From: Desulfatirhabdium sp040755275
Lineage (GTDB): Bacteria; Desulfobacterota; Desulfobacteria; Desulfobacterales; Desulfatirhabdiaceae
DNA: 64,000 nucleotides
Direction: 5' to 3'
Assembly (NCBI GenBank): GCA_040755275.1
Contig: JBFMBE010000001.1
Coordinates: 1 to 64,000 of the forward strand
The notes beneath the pieces are model-generated. The model was not told the origin of the DNA, made no database searches, and saw only the letters and a list, made by a program, of their open reading frames with translations. Below are positions 1 to 8,932 of this stretch, in pieces. Made by a program: the position numbers and the translations under genes. Positions within the stretch are counted from its first letter, which is position 1, and every line of letters begins with the position of its first letter.

Positions 1-47
1 GAGTTGCAACAGGATGTTTTTCAAACAAATATAGATGAAGCATCTCC

Positions 48-176
48 GCCCGATCCAACGATATCCGGCGGCTTCAAACACGTTTTCGCAGCAGTCTCAA
101 AAGGCTTCCCCAGCCACCCCGCTTATGCCCGACATTTACGAAAAGCACGGGAAAATCGACTTTTTGCGAGGCCATC
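48..176 (-). repeat. Palindromic intergenic element, copy 1 (partial)
   Basis: This is one end of the dispersed element family described in the findings. It closes with the terminal repeat GACTTTTTGCGAGGCCATC at 158-176. Bases 48-150 match the reverse complement of the left arm of the copy at 61030-61342. The other arm is missing or lies outside the window; bases 1-47 show no clear match. The element ends one base before the ATG of the HAD gene. Confidence 0.85.
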
Positions 177-1022
177 ATGGTTAACCAACGCATGCTCATA
201 ACGGATCTGGACGGAACCCTGCTTCGGAGCGACGGGAGATTTTCGGATGCAGACATCGATCGCCTCCGGTGGTTGGGCGAACGGGGTGTCATCCGGGTTT
301 TGGCTACGGGGCGATCTCCCTATTCGTTTCACAAAGCGGTTTCCGAAAGGCTGCCTTTCGACTATGTTCTGTTTTCGACCGGTGCAGCCATTGTTGACTA
401 TAAGGACGGGTGTCGCTTCCTGAAAGTCTGTCATTTGTCATCACAACAGGCTCGCGAAGTCAATGAAATTCTTTGTGTCATGAATCTGGACTTCATGGTA
501 CACGACCCTTTTCCGGACAACCACCGGTTCGCCTATCGCGGCTCCGGAAGACACAACCCCGATTTTCAACGCAGAATCGATCGATACGTGCATTTTTCCC
601 GCGAGTTGGACCGTGACTGCATTGAACCATCCAGAGGAAGGGAGGTTTCGCAGTTTCTTGTGGTCGTGCCGCAGGAAGCGGCTGAACGCTCTTGGGAGGC
701 GATTCATGCCGCTTTTCCCGAGCTGAGCGTCATTCGATCGACGTCTCCGCTCGACCACAAAAGTGCCTGGATCGAAATCTTTCATCCCGATGTCAGCAAG
801 AGCCGATCGGCCGAATGGCTGTGTCGGAATCTCGGTATTCTTGCCCAGGATGTGCTCGCCATCGGAAACGATTACAACGATATGGACCTGCTCGAATGGG
901 CCGGAGCAGCCATGCTGGTGGAAAACGCGCCGGAGGCGCTGCGGAGCCGCTTTCCGACCGTGGCGTCGAACAATGCGTCCGGAGTGTCGGAAGCCATTGA
1001 AAAATGGATGCAATTGCGGTAG
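177..1022 (+). CDS. HAD-IIB (Cof-type) phosphatase
   Basis: A 281-residue haloacid dehalogenase superfamily hydrolase, probably a cytosolic sugar-phosphate phosphatase; the substrate cannot be read from sequence. The nucleophile motif DLDGTLL is at residues 10-16 with Asp10 and Asp12. Motif II is the T of ATGRS near residue 43. A Lys lies in the VSKSRS stretch near residue 207, and the acidic motif GNDYND is near residue 230. The large cap between motifs II and III fits the Cof/IIB subgroup. The ATG follows directly on the end of a palindromic element, whose GAGG sits 5 nt upstream and is the only Shine-Dalgarno-like sequence. Met6 at 192 is an alternative start without a ribosome site. The aldolase downstream suggests a sugar-phosphate context. 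Confidence 0.85.
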   Translation: MVNQRMLITDLDGTLLRSDGRFSDADIDRLRWLGERGVIRVLATGRSPYSFHKAVSERLPFDYVLFSTGAAIVDYKDGCRFLKVCHLSSQQAREVNEILCVMNLDFMVHDPFPDNHRFAYRGSGRHNPDFQRRIDRYVHFSRELDRDCIEPSRGREVSQFLVVVPQEAAERSWEAIHAAFPELSVIRSTSPLDHKSAWIEIFHPDVSKSRSAEWLCRNLGILAQDVLAIGNDYNDMDLLEWAGAAMLVENAPEALRSRFPTVASNNASGVSEAIEKWMQLR

Positions 1023-1050
1023 GGAACGGAGGTAAGGAGAAGAGAAAAGG

Positions 1051-1104
1051 CTGATCCCCGGCATTCCTGAAAAGCACGGGAAAGCGACTTTTTGCGAGAC
1101 CATC
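1051..1104 (-). repeat. Palindromic intergenic element, copy 2 (short remnant)
   Basis: A 54-bp remnant keeps only one arm, with the end GACTTTTTGCGAGACCATC at 1086-1104 preceded by the family's GCATTC..AAAAGCACGGG segment. It lies between the HAD stop and the aldolase ribosome site. Confidence 0.8.
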
Positions 1105-1145
1105 AAGGCTGATTGCATCGAACTGTTAACGAATGGAGGTTTTCC

Positions 1146-2435
1146 ATGTCCGGTACACCACTGAAACCCACAGATCCCGATTTTCTCCAGGCCGTATCGG
1201 TCGGTAGGCCGCCGAACATCGTTCGGCTGTTTCCCAATTCCAAAGCCCTGATCGTGAGCGGGAAATACATCGATCGTGCCATGCTCGCCAAGGGAAAGGC
1301 CATCTGCATGGCTGCAAACGGCAGAAGTCACCTGGTGATCCGAGGGGCGCTCCGGGCCGCCCAAGCCGCCAATTCCGTTCTCATCATCGAAATCGCCAAA
1401 TCCGAAGGCACCTATTGTCCCGTGAACTTCTGGAACATCGCCCGTCAGGTAGACGCCGTATGTAACGAACTTGGGATCACCGTCCCGGTGGCGGTTCATG
1501 CCGATCATTACGGCATTAAGTCGAAGGCGGACATTGAAGCGGCAGCCGTCGAAATCCCCACCATCTTCGAGGCGGGCATTACATCCATCGCCATCGACGC
1601 CTCCCATATGCCCGATGCCGACAACCTGCTGGCCAACATCGCTCTGAACCCGTGCGTTCCCGCCTGGGCCGGGCTCGAAACGGAGGTGGGCGAAATCAAG
1701 GGGAAATCTGGATTGTCGACGGTCGAGGAAGCCTTGTTCCTCATCCAAGGCCTCAATGCCCACGGCATATTCGCGGACTGGATCGCACTCAACAACGGTA
1801 CGACCCATGGAATCGAGGCATCCGATTCCGGCATTCAGGTGGAGCTGACCCGAAGCATTCACGAGGCACTCACTCCCTACAAGACATCCGGAGCCCAGCA
1901 CGGCACTTCGGGCAACAGTTCGGACAGACTTCGCGAAATTGCAGCCAAGACCCGAACGACCAAGGCCAATGTCGCCACAGCCCTGCAGATGATCGGCTGG
2001 GGCCTCGAAGTGAACGATTATGGAAACGCCATCCTCGACAGCGAGGGTGAATTCATCAAGATCGCGAACGAAGGGGTGACCGAGGCCGTCTGGCAGGAAA
2101 TGAAGGCCTATGCTGCCAAAAACGGATGGAAAAAAGGGGATTACAAGAAGCTCAATCTACCCTTCGAAAGTCGGGTGTTGGCTCAGCCGGCGGACATTCG
2201 GGAGCGGATGACGGCCCGGATCGAGCGATTCGTCTACCACATGCTCGTCGATGTCTTCAATGCCCGGGATACTGCTTCGATCGCCATCGAGATGATTCTG
2301 AAGAACCAGTCGTATGATCCCGGACCGAAAGCCGAACGCATCGAAGATCCGGCCGACTGGACACCGGAGCGGATTCTGGAAAAGGCCTCCCGCATCAATG
2401 CGAACAAGGGAGAGGCTGGAAATTTCGATGATTGA
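1146..2435 (+). CDS. Class II fructose-bisphosphate aldolase
   Basis: A 429-residue metal-dependent ketose-bisphosphate aldolase, expected to interconvert fructose-1,6-bisphosphate with glyceraldehyde-3-phosphate and dihydroxyacetone phosphate in glycolysis and gluconeogenesis. Zinc-site motifs are visible: VHADHYG near residue 118, NNGTTHG near 217 and AQHGTSGNS near 250. It is longer than the common class IIA enzyme of about 360 residues; the extra length is at the C terminus. The ATG at 1146 is chosen because GGAGG lies 6 nt upstream at 1135-1139; a TTG at 1113 would precede that site. The TGA at 2433-2435 is followed after one base by another palindromic element. Tagatose-bisphosphate specificity cannot be excluded. 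Confidence 0.88.
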   Translation: MSGTPLKPTDPDFLQAVSVGRPPNIVRLFPNSKALIVSGKYIDRAMLAKGKAICMAANGRSHLVIRGALRAAQAANSVLIIEIAKSEGTYCPVNFWNIARQVDAVCNELGITVPVAVHADHYGIKSKADIEAAAVEIPTIFEAGITSIAIDASHMPDADNLLANIALNPCVPAWAGLETEVGEIKGKSGLSTVEEALFLIQGLNAHGIFADWIALNNGTTHGIEASDSGIQVELTRSIHEALTPYKTSGAQHGTSGNSSDRLREIAAKTRTTKANVATALQMIGWGLEVNDYGNAILDSEGEFIKIANEGVTEAVWQEMKAYAAKNGWKKGDYKKLNLPFESRVLAQPADIRERMTARIERFVYHMLVDVFNARDTASIAIEMILKNQSYDPGPKAERIEDPADWTPERILEKASRINANKGEAGNFDD

Positions 2436-2436
2436 T

Positions 2437-2746
2437 GATGGCTCCGCAAAAAGTCGCTAACCACCGCTTTTCCTTCAAAGCCGGGCCTCCAGCAGGAGGG
2501 CGGGTGGTGTTTTGCGAAGCAGCGGAAACTGTTTGAAGCAGCCGGAGATCGTTGGATCGGGCGGACGCGCTTGAACGAATGGACATTCAACAGCAAGCCG
2601 TTGCGATTCAACCAGCCTCTGTTTGCTGGCTGGCCATCCGTTCGATCCTACGAGATCGGGCGGCCGAGTTGATTCGCTGCAGCGAAAAAGGCGTATGTCC
2701 TGCCATGCGACGATGACGAGCCTTTCCGACTTTTTTCGAGGCCATC
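2437..2746. repeat. Palindromic intergenic element, copy 3 (both ends present)
   Basis: A 310-bp copy fills the whole space between the aldolase stop and the next ATG. The left end reads GATGGCTCCGCAAAAAGTC and the right end GACTTTTTTCGAGGCCATC. The two arms are partly complementary (ATCGTTGGATCGGGCGG against CCGTTCGATCCTACGAGAT). No open reading frame of note lies inside. Confidence 0.85.
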
Positions 2747-3481
2747 ATGATCGAGGAAACCTTATCGCTGGAATCCGGAATCCGGTTGCATCGGTTTGCC
2801 GGTGTCGTGAGCAACGTCTATCTGATCGAAAATCGGCAAACCGACTCGACGATCCTGATCGACTGCGGCATGCCTTCCGATGCACCGAAGCTGATCGAGG
2901 CGCTGGACCGCATGCCTCCTGCGGTTGCCGTCTGCTGCACCCATTTTCACATCGATCACATCGGTGCATGGCGAAGCTTGAACCAGCGATGGCCCAGGTT
3001 GGAGATTCGTTTTTCGGTCCCAGCCAAACCCTATGTCACCGGCCGCAGACGGCTTCATGTGCCCTCGCCCACCGATATCCGCGATGTGCTTCTGCCCTGC
3101 ATGACGGCTTTCGGATATCGGCCGAACCTGAAGGACATCGTGCTCGGCCGGCTCTACGGGACACCGCTTCATGCAGGCTTCTGGAGCGGTCTCGTCCGGT
3201 ATTTCCCCGAGGATCGGCCTTCAATGGATGGATTCGATATTCTGGCAACCCCAGGCCATACCCCGGATTCGATATCGATCTTCCATCCGAATAGCGGTGT
3301 TCTCATCTGCGGAGATACCTTCCTCTGGCTGAACGGTACACTGCAGGAAAATCCCTTTGTCACCGATGCGGCCGCTCAACGGCGAACCATCGCCTTTCTG
3401 CGCCGATTGGGCGATGGCGTGATCCTATGTCCGGGCCACGGCCCAACCCTTCCACTATCTCAATCGATTGCGAGGACATGA
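2747..3481 (+). CDS. MBL-fold metallo-hydrolase
   Basis: A 244-residue metallo-beta-lactamase-fold protein, presumably a cytosolic thioesterase or glyoxalase II-like hydrolase; the substrate is unknown. The metal-binding signature HFHIDH is near residues 66-71. Further likely ligands are His in TPGHTPDS (about 171), Asp in CGDTF (about 189) and His in CPGHGP (about 229). The ATG is the first base triplet after palindromic element copy 3, and GAGG of that element lies 5 nt upstream. The TGA stop overlaps the fumarase start, so the two genes are probably translationally coupled. Confidence 0.85.
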   Translation: MIEETLSLESGIRLHRFAGVVSNVYLIENRQTDSTILIDCGMPSDAPKLIEALDRMPPAVAVCCTHFHIDHIGAWRSLNQRWPRLEIRFSVPAKPYVTGRRRLHVPSPTDIRDVLLPCMTAFGYRPNLKDIVLGRLYGTPLHAGFWSGLVRYFPEDRPSMDGFDILATPGHTPDSISIFHPNSGVLICGDTFLWLNGTLQENPFVTDAAAQRRTIAFLRRLGDGVILCPGHGPTLPLSQSIART

Positions 3482-5100
3482 TGACCGATTTCCATTTTCA
3501 GCCCCTGTTTGAGTTTGGACCCGATGAGACTCCATACCGACTTCTGACGACCGACTACATTACCAAAGCTTCCTTTGAAGGTCGGCAGATCCTCAAAATC
3601 GCACCCGAAGCCCTGACGCTTTTGGCGGACCAGGCCTTTACGGACACTTCCCATCTGTTGCGTACCGCCCATCTCGAGCAGCTTGCAGCCATCTTGAAGG
3701 ATCCCGAAAGCTCCCCGAACGACCGCTACGTCGCCCTCGAATTTCTGAAAAACGCCGTGATCTCCGCAGAAATGGAATACCCCATGTGCCAAGATACGGG
3801 TACGGCCATCATCATCGGAAAGAAGGGCCAGCTTGTGTGGACGGGGTTCGACGACGAGGAGGCCTTGAGCCGGGGAGTTTATCAGGCCTATCAGAGGAAC
3901 AACCTGCGCTATTCCCAGAACGCCCCCCTCGACATGTACACCGAAAAAAATACGGGAACCAATCTGCCTGCCCAGATCGACATTTACGCGACACCGTCGG
4001 ACAAGTATTCTTTCCTGTTCATTGCAAAGGGCGGAGGAAGCGCCAACAAAACCTACTTCTACCAGGAAACCAAAGCCACACTCACTCCAAAGACCTTGCC
4101 CGTTTTTTTGGAATCCAAGATGAAAACGCTTGGAACGGCTGCTTGCCCGCCGTATCATCTGGCTGTCGTCATCGGCGGAACATCGGCCGAGACCAACCTC
4201 AAGGTCGTCAAACTGGCCTCTGCCAAATACCTGGACGGCCTGCCGACCACCGGGAACGAATACGGACGGGCGTTTCGAGACCTCCAGATGGAAGAAGAAC
4301 TCAAGCGGATTTCCAGAAGGATAGGGCTTGGGGCCCAGTTCGGCGGAGTCGCATTCTGTCACGACGTTCGGGTCATTCGAATGCCGCGGCACGGCGCCTC
4401 GTGTCCCATCGGCATTGGGGTCAGCTGCAGCGCAGACCGCAATATTTTGGGTAAGATCACGGCAGACGGCATTTTCCTCGAACAGCTCGATACCGATCCG
4501 GCCCGATTCCTGCCTCAACCGGAACCGGCAGCCGGTGAATCGGTGTCCATCGATCTCAACCGCCCCATGTCTGAAATCCGGAGCATTCTGTCGCAGTATC
4601 CGATTGCGACCCGACTGAGCCTGAACGGTCCGATCATCGTGGCGCGCGATATCGCACACGCCAAGCTGAAAGAGCGGCTCGATGCCGGGGAGGATCTGCC
4701 GGAATACTTCAAGAACCACATTGTCTACTATGCCGGGCCTTCCAAGACGCCGCCTGGCCGGGCCTCGGGTTCCTTCGGACCGACGACTGCAGGCCGCATG
4801 GACTCCTACGTGCCGCTCTTCCAACAGCGGGGCGGCTCTATGATCATGCTGGCCAAGGGGAACCGCTCCAAAATCGTCACCGACTCCTGCAAGCAGTACG
4901 GCGGATTTTACCTGGGATCGATCGGGGGGCCTGCCGCCCGGCTGGGGAGGGACTGCATCACGAACGTTCAACTGCTCGAATATCCGGAGCTCGGCATGGA
5001 AGCCATCTATCGGATCGAAGTGAAGGATTTTCCGGCTTTCATCATCGTCGACGATAAGGGAAACGATTTCTTCGAAGCCATTCTGCAAACGGGATGTTGA
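3478..5100 (+). CDS. Class I fumarate hydratase, single chain
   Basis: A 540-residue iron-sulfur fumarase that interconverts fumarate and malate in the citric acid cycle. Both parts are present in one chain: the alpha-like N-terminal half and the beta-like C-terminal half with KTPPGRASGSFGPTTAGRMD. Three likely [4Fe-4S] ligand cysteines are visible, in CQDTGT (about 104) and in the CHDVRVI...CPIGIGVSC stretch (about 294-316). The family is oxygen-sensitive, which fits an anaerobe. Two adjacent ATGs at 3478 and 3481 could start the protein; GAGGA at 3472-3476 precedes both. The start overlaps the MBL stop and the 3' end overlaps the dehydrogenase start. Confidence 0.93.
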   Translation: MMTDFHFQPLFEFGPDETPYRLLTTDYITKASFEGRQILKIAPEALTLLADQAFTDTSHLLRTAHLEQLAAILKDPESSPNDRYVALEFLKNAVISAEMEYPMCQDTGTAIIIGKKGQLVWTGFDDEEALSRGVYQAYQRNNLRYSQNAPLDMYTEKNTGTNLPAQIDIYATPSDKYSFLFIAKGGGSANKTYFYQETKATLTPKTLPVFLESKMKTLGTAACPPYHLAVVIGGTSAETNLKVVKLASAKYLDGLPTTGNEYGRAFRDLQMEEELKRISRRIGLGAQFGGVAFCHDVRVIRMPRHGASCPIGIGVSCSADRNILGKITADGIFLEQLDTDPARFLPQPEPAAGESVSIDLNRPMSEIRSILSQYPIATRLSLNGPIIVARDIAHAKLKERLDAGEDLPEYFKNHIVYYAGPSKTPPGRASGSFGPTTAGRMDSYVPLFQQRGGSMIMLAKGNRSKIVTDSCKQYGGFYLGSIGGPAARLGRDCITNVQLLEYPELGMEAIYRIEVKDFPAFIIVDDKGNDFFEAILQTGC

Positions 5101-6083
5101 CCACCATGAACGGCTTGTGGCTCGAACATCGGAAGCTGGCCTTCCGATCGGACGTCCCGGTACCGGCCGGTCGAACCGAAGCACTGGTTCGGGTTCGACT
5201 GGCCGGCATTTGTGGGACGGACCTCGAGCTGTTGAAGGGGTACTATCCGTTTGCCGGTATTCCGGGACACGAGTTCGTCGGAGAAGTGGTCGGGCTTCCC
5301 GAAACGGTGGGTTCGGATCCAGCGAACCGGGACTGGATCGGCAGGCGGGTGGTCGGGGAAATCAATGTGGGATGCGGCGGGTGCAGCCTTTGTCAGAGAG
5401 GGATGCACAAGCATTGTGCGTCGCGTACGGTATTGGGTATCGTCAACCGAAACGGGGTGTTCGCCGAGTATGTCCGTTTGCCTCTCGAAAACCTGCACCC
5501 CGTTCCGGACGAGGTCTGCGACGAGGCCGCCGTATTCACGGAACCGCTGGCTGCAGCGCTCGAGATCCAGGAACAGTTGCAGCTGCGGCCGACCGATCGC
5601 ATTCTTTTGATCGGGGCTGGACGACTGGGGCTTCTGATCGCCCAGGCATTGCGCCACAGTGGAAGCGACTTGCGGATTCTGGCTCGGTACCCGGAGCAGC
5701 GTCGGATCTTGAGTGCTTTCGGCATCCAGGAAATCGAGGAGGGTGAGATCGGCCGGTGCAGGTGGGATGTCGTCATCGAGGCGACGGGGTCTTCCCGGGG
5801 ATTCGATCTGGCAGTCGAGGCCGTCCGGCCGCAGGGAACGCTTGTCGTCAAATCCACCTATACCGGAGCGCTGACGTTGGATATGTCCCGACTCGTCGTG
5901 AACGAGGTGACCATCGTCGGTTCCCGGTGCGGGCCGTTTGCGCCCGCCCTGCGTCTGCTTGGCTCGAAGGCCGTCGATCCGATCCCCTTGATCGCCGACA
6001 TCTACCGGCTGGAGGACGGCCTGGCCGCATTTGAGGCGGCGGCCAAACCCGGGATGCTGAAGGTGTTGCTCCGGCCTCTGTGA
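5094..6083 (+). CDS. Zinc-dependent alcohol dehydrogenase (MDR family)
   Basis: A 329-residue medium-chain dehydrogenase/reductase, expected to oxidise an alcohol or polyol with NAD(P). Catalytic zinc ligands are Cys in GICGTD (about 40) and the GHE motif (about 60). A four-cysteine structural zinc loop (CGGCSLCQRGMHKHC) is near residues 94-108. The nucleotide fold begins with GAGRLG near 174. It overlaps the last 7 nt of the fumarase gene. An alternative ATG at 5106 exists. The protein is slightly shorter than usual (340-360 residues), and the substrate cannot be assigned. Confidence 0.85.
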   Translation: MLTTMNGLWLEHRKLAFRSDVPVPAGRTEALVRVRLAGICGTDLELLKGYYPFAGIPGHEFVGEVVGLPETVGSDPANRDWIGRRVVGEINVGCGGCSLCQRGMHKHCASRTVLGIVNRNGVFAEYVRLPLENLHPVPDEVCDEAAVFTEPLAAALEIQEQLQLRPTDRILLIGAGRLGLLIAQALRHSGSDLRILARYPEQRRILSAFGIQEIEEGEIGRCRWDVVIEATGSSRGFDLAVEAVRPQGTLVVKSTYTGALTLDMSRLVVNEVTIVGSRCGPFAPALRLLGSKAVDPIPLIADIYRLEDGLAAFEAAAKPGMLKVLLRPL

Positions 6084-6116
6084 TTCAACGGACGTTGACG
6101 GGATCGTACCTGTTCC

Positions 6117-7067
6117 CTATTTCCGGTTTCCGTTTGGCCGAAGGTTCACCATCATCATCCCACTGAACACCAGCCCCATTCCGATCAGATGATAGGGCAT
6201 GGGCGGCTCATTCAGCCAGAGCATCGACAGGACGGCTGCGAAGATCGGGACGAGGTTGATGAACAATCCGGAGCGGTTGGCACCGATAAGCTCCGTGCCG
6301 CGATTCCAACAGAAATAGGCGACGATGGAGGGAAAGACGGAGACGTAAAGCACTGCGTTCAGTGTCGGCAGAGACCAGACCATCGGCTGTATCGTCCAAT
6401 GCTCCCAAAGGTAGATCGGCAGAAGCATCGATGCCCCGATCCCGAAGGTAACGGTTAGAAACGTCATGGGATGAATGGGGGGACGTTTGGGGAGCAATAC
6501 CGTGTAAACGCCGTAACAGACGACTGCGACGAGCATCAGCAGATCTCCCCGAGAAAACGACATCCCCAGAAGCACCTTTAGATCCCCACGCAGCACCACC
6601 ACCGCGGCTCCGAACATGCACAGAATGACGCCGACTGTCTGAAGCCAACCCGTCTTTTCCCGAAAACCGACAAATGTGATGATCAGGATGAATGCCGGCA
6701 TCGTCGTCTGGATGAGGGCGCAGTTGATGGCGGATGTCGTGTGAACGGCCAGATACAGCAGGGTGTTGAAGGCTGCGATGCCGAAGGCCGAAAGCACCAG
6801 AAGCATCCGCCGGTTCCGCTGGATAAGGGGAAGATCCTTCACGATATGACGGAAGGCGAAGGGGATCATGAGACCGAAAGCAACGGTCCATCGCCAGAAG
6901 GCGAGCCCGATGGGAGGGATCGAATGGATGACGCTTCGGGCGAGCACCACATTGCCCGCCCAGCACAGGGGCGGGACGATCAACATCAGAATTGGTGCCC
7001 ATTTGGTTTCGATTCGAGGTATCGGAGCTTCATTCCATGCAGGGGGCGTCATGTGCATGTCCGCCAT
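6117..7067 (-). CDS. EamA/DMT-family transporter
   Basis: A 316-residue inner-membrane protein with about ten hydrophobic segments arranged as two EamA repeats, the pattern of drug/metabolite exporters. The second half contains the typical SGLFINLVPIFAAVLS stretch. The reading frame stays open upstream to 7361, but that part is polar, Thr/Pro-rich and antisense to the pseudopilin gene, so I start at the ATG at 7067; 7058 and 7052 are alternatives, and no clear ribosome site decides between them. The start lies 10 nt after the pseudopilin stop. Substrate unknown. Confidence 0.85.
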   Translation of the reverse strand: MADMHMTPPAWNEAPIPRIETKWAPILMLIVPPLCWAGNVVLARSVIHSIPPIGLAFWRWTVAFGLMIPFAFRHIVKDLPLIQRNRRMLLVLSAFGIAAFNTLLYLAVHTTSAINCALIQTTMPAFILIITFVGFREKTGWLQTVGVILCMFGAAVVVLRGDLKVLLGMSFSRGDLLMLVAVVCYGVYTVLLPKRPPIHPMTFLTVTFGIGASMLLPIYLWEHWTIQPMVWSLPTLNAVLYVSVFPSIVAYFCWNRGTELIGANRSGLFINLVPIFAAVLSMLWLNEPPMPYHLIGMGLVFSGMMMVNLRPNGNRK

Positions 7068-7077
7068 GAGGATGGGA

Positions 7078-7590
7078 TCACTGAATCCGAATTCTGCCGC
7101 TGCTCGCGACAACAATGGTAAACGTGTCTTTCGGGTTCCGAACGGTGATGGAGCCGGCGTTCGATGTGCCTTCGGCATTGAATACGATACGGTTGCCGGG
7201 GAAATTTTGGGAAACGATTGTTCCTTGGTATCTTGTCCAGTCGATGGTCTTGACGGTTCGGTTGTTGTTTGTGGTTGTGCAGTCGTTGTCCGTACAATCG
7301 ATGACCTGGCAGGCCGTCGTGGAAAAGTTGACTGCCCATCGCCCGCCTGCCCGGATGGCATTCATGCGGACCTGCTGGAGGGTGAAATACATTTCCTGGG
7401 CGGCGCCTTTGGTTCGTACTCTGGAGACGAAGGCCGTGAGGTTCGGTGCCATGGAAAGGATCACAACACCCATGATGGCAATCACGACGATTAGCTCGGT
7501 GAGGGTCAAGCCAAGCGATCGACTGCTTCGGGTGAAGAAGAACAACCGGAAACGAAAAGCGGGATCGGTCATGACAACCTCTTCTTGCAA
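7078..7590 (-). CDS. GspH/FimT-type pseudopilin
   Basis: A 170-residue protein with a type IV prepilin signal. A basic leader ends in Gly before LTLTELIVVIAIMGVV, giving the prepilin peptidase site with Glu at mature position 5 and a hydrophobic N-terminal helix. The rest is a small beta-rich domain with a Cys pair region (CQVIDCTDNDC), consistent with GspH/FimT minor pseudopilins of type II secretion or type IV pili. No other pilus or secretion gene is nearby, so it is an orphan here. Met1 or Met7 (7572) may be the start. Confidence 0.82.
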   Translation of the reverse strand: MQEEVVMTDPAFRFRLFFFTRSSRSLGLTLTELIVVIAIMGVVILSMAPNLTAFVSRVRTKGAAQEMYFTLQQVRMNAIRAGGRWAVNFSTTACQVIDCTDNDCTTTNNNRTVKTIDWTRYQGTIVSQNFPGNRIVFNAEGTSNAGSITVRNPKDTFTIVVASSGRIRIQ

Positions 7591-7617
7591 AAAGGTTGGC
7601 CAGGCCGTCGATGAACC

Positions 7618-8232
7618 TCACACGACAGCCTTCATGAGGACAAAACCGCCGATCAGACAGGCTGTAAACGCAACCGCAAGGATATCGAAATATTTGTCGA
7701 TGAAGGATTGAATCCCTGCACCGCAGAAATAGAAAAGGGAAGCGACCAGGAAAAACCGGGCGGATCGTGACACTGCCGAAGCGATCAAGAAAACCGAAAA
7801 ATCGATATGAAAGGCCCCTGCCGCAATGGTGAAGATTTTGTAAGGGATGGGGGTGAAGCCTGCGATTCCGACGGCCCATGCATCGTATTGCTGATAGAGA
7901 TGCTGGATGTAGTCCACTTTTTCCATGAGTCCGTACAGCCGGATGATCGGCTCGCCGATGGACGTCATAAACTGCCATCCGATCCAATATCCCATCACAC
8001 CGCCCAACACCGATCCGAACGAGCAAATGGCCGCATACCGAAAGGATTTTTTCGGAACGGCCACAGCCATCGCACTGAGCAGAACGTCCGGCGGGATTGG
8101 AAAAAACGAGGATTCCGCAAATGCGATGAAAAACAATGCCCATTCGGCATATGGTGTTTCCGCCCAGTGCAGTACCCAGTCATAGAGTCTGCGAACGGCG
8201 TTCGGCCGTTTAACGATTCCATCCATGTTCAC
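7618..8232 (-). CDS. YqaA/DedA-like membrane protein
   Basis: A 204-residue integral membrane protein of the VTT (SNARE-associated/DedA) superfamily, closest in look to YqaA. It shows the FAESSFFPIPPDVLL motif near residue 40, a GxxxG-rich GGVMGYWIGW segment, and the FTPIPYKIFTIAAGAF motif near 125, all typical of the fold. Family members are proposed to act in membrane lipid translocation; the role here is inferred only. The start at 8232 overlaps the last 23 nt of pcm; Met3 at 8226 is also possible. Confidence 0.85.
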   Translation of the reverse strand: MNMDGIVKRPNAVRRLYDWVLHWAETPYAEWALFFIAFAESSFFPIPPDVLLSAMAVAVPKKSFRYAAICSFGSVLGGVMGYWIGWQFMTSIGEPIIRLYGLMEKVDYIQHLYQQYDAWAVGIAGFTPIPYKIFTIAAGAFHIDFSVFLIASAVSRSARFFLVASLFYFCGAGIQSFIDKYFDILAVAFTACLIGGFVLMKAVV

Positions 8233-8932
8233 CTACCAGCTTCACGAACCGGCATCCTCCCAATTTCGTCTGACGAATGCCATGGTCGGTTTTGACGATT
8301 TTCAGCAATTCTTGAGTCAGTCGATCCCCAACCGGGATGACCAGGCTGCCCCCAACCTTCAGCTGCTGTACCAGATGTCGCGGGACATGGGGGGCGCCTG
8401 CTGTCACGAGAATCGCATCGAAGGGACTTTCCTCCTCCCACCCAAGCGTTCCATCCGCCAACCTGGCGACGATGTTGGTGTATCCCAGATCCTTCAGCAA
8501 CCGAACCGCCTTTAGATAAAGCGACTCGATTCGTTCCATCGTATAGACGGTTTGAACGATTTCCGCCAGGACCGCCGCCTGGTATCCCGATCCGGTTCCG
8601 ATTTCGAGCACCTTGTCGTCGGGCTGCAACGTCAGCGCCTGGGTCATTTCGGCGACAATGAACGGCTGAGAAATGGTTTGCCCTTCCCCGATGGGCAGTG
8701 GATAATCGGCATAGGCCTCATCCTGAAGGGTTTCTCCGACAAAGGCATGCCTCGGCACGGTTCGCATGGCCTGAAGCACGCGACGGTCCGTAATGCCCCG
8801 GGCTTCGATCTGCCGGACAACCATTTCTTCGCGCAGCTGCAATGTCCGTTCGGTGTCGCGGATCATTTCTGAAATCAGGGAAAAGGGGTAAGCAACCCGG
8901 TACAGGGTGGAAAAGGATTTTTCAATGATCAT
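8210..8932 (-). CDS. pcm: Protein-L-isoaspartate O-methyltransferase
   Basis: A 240-residue SAM-dependent methyltransferase that methylates L-isoaspartyl residues in damaged proteins. Family marks are RHAFVGE, the substrate-side stretch ADYPLPIGEGQTISQP, and the SAM-binding motif VLEIGTGSGYQAA, with VTAGAPHVP following. The length is slightly above the usual 205-225 residues; Met23 (8866) would give the common length, but neither start has an obvious ribosome site. It overlaps the YqaA-like gene. Confidence 0.92.
   Translation of the reverse strand: MIIEKSFSTLYRVAYPFSLISEMIRDTERTLQLREEMVVRQIEARGITDRRVLQAMRTVPRHAFVGETLQDEAYADYPLPIGEGQTISQPFIVAEMTQALTLQPDDKVLEIGTGSGYQAAVLAEIVQTVYTMERIESLYLKAVRLLKDLGYTNIVARLADGTLGWEEESPFDAILVTAGAPHVPRHLVQQLKVGGSLVIPVGDRLTQELLKIVKTDHGIRQTKLGGCRFVKLVGEHGWNR

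Noticed and set aside
3460..5184. A 574-codon open frame on the minus strand
   Set aside because: Exactly antisense to the fumarase gene, which carries the expected cysteines and motifs.
7068..7361. N-terminal extension of the DMT transporter to 7361
   Set aside because: The extension is polar, runs out of frame through the pseudopilin gene and is not part of the EamA fold.
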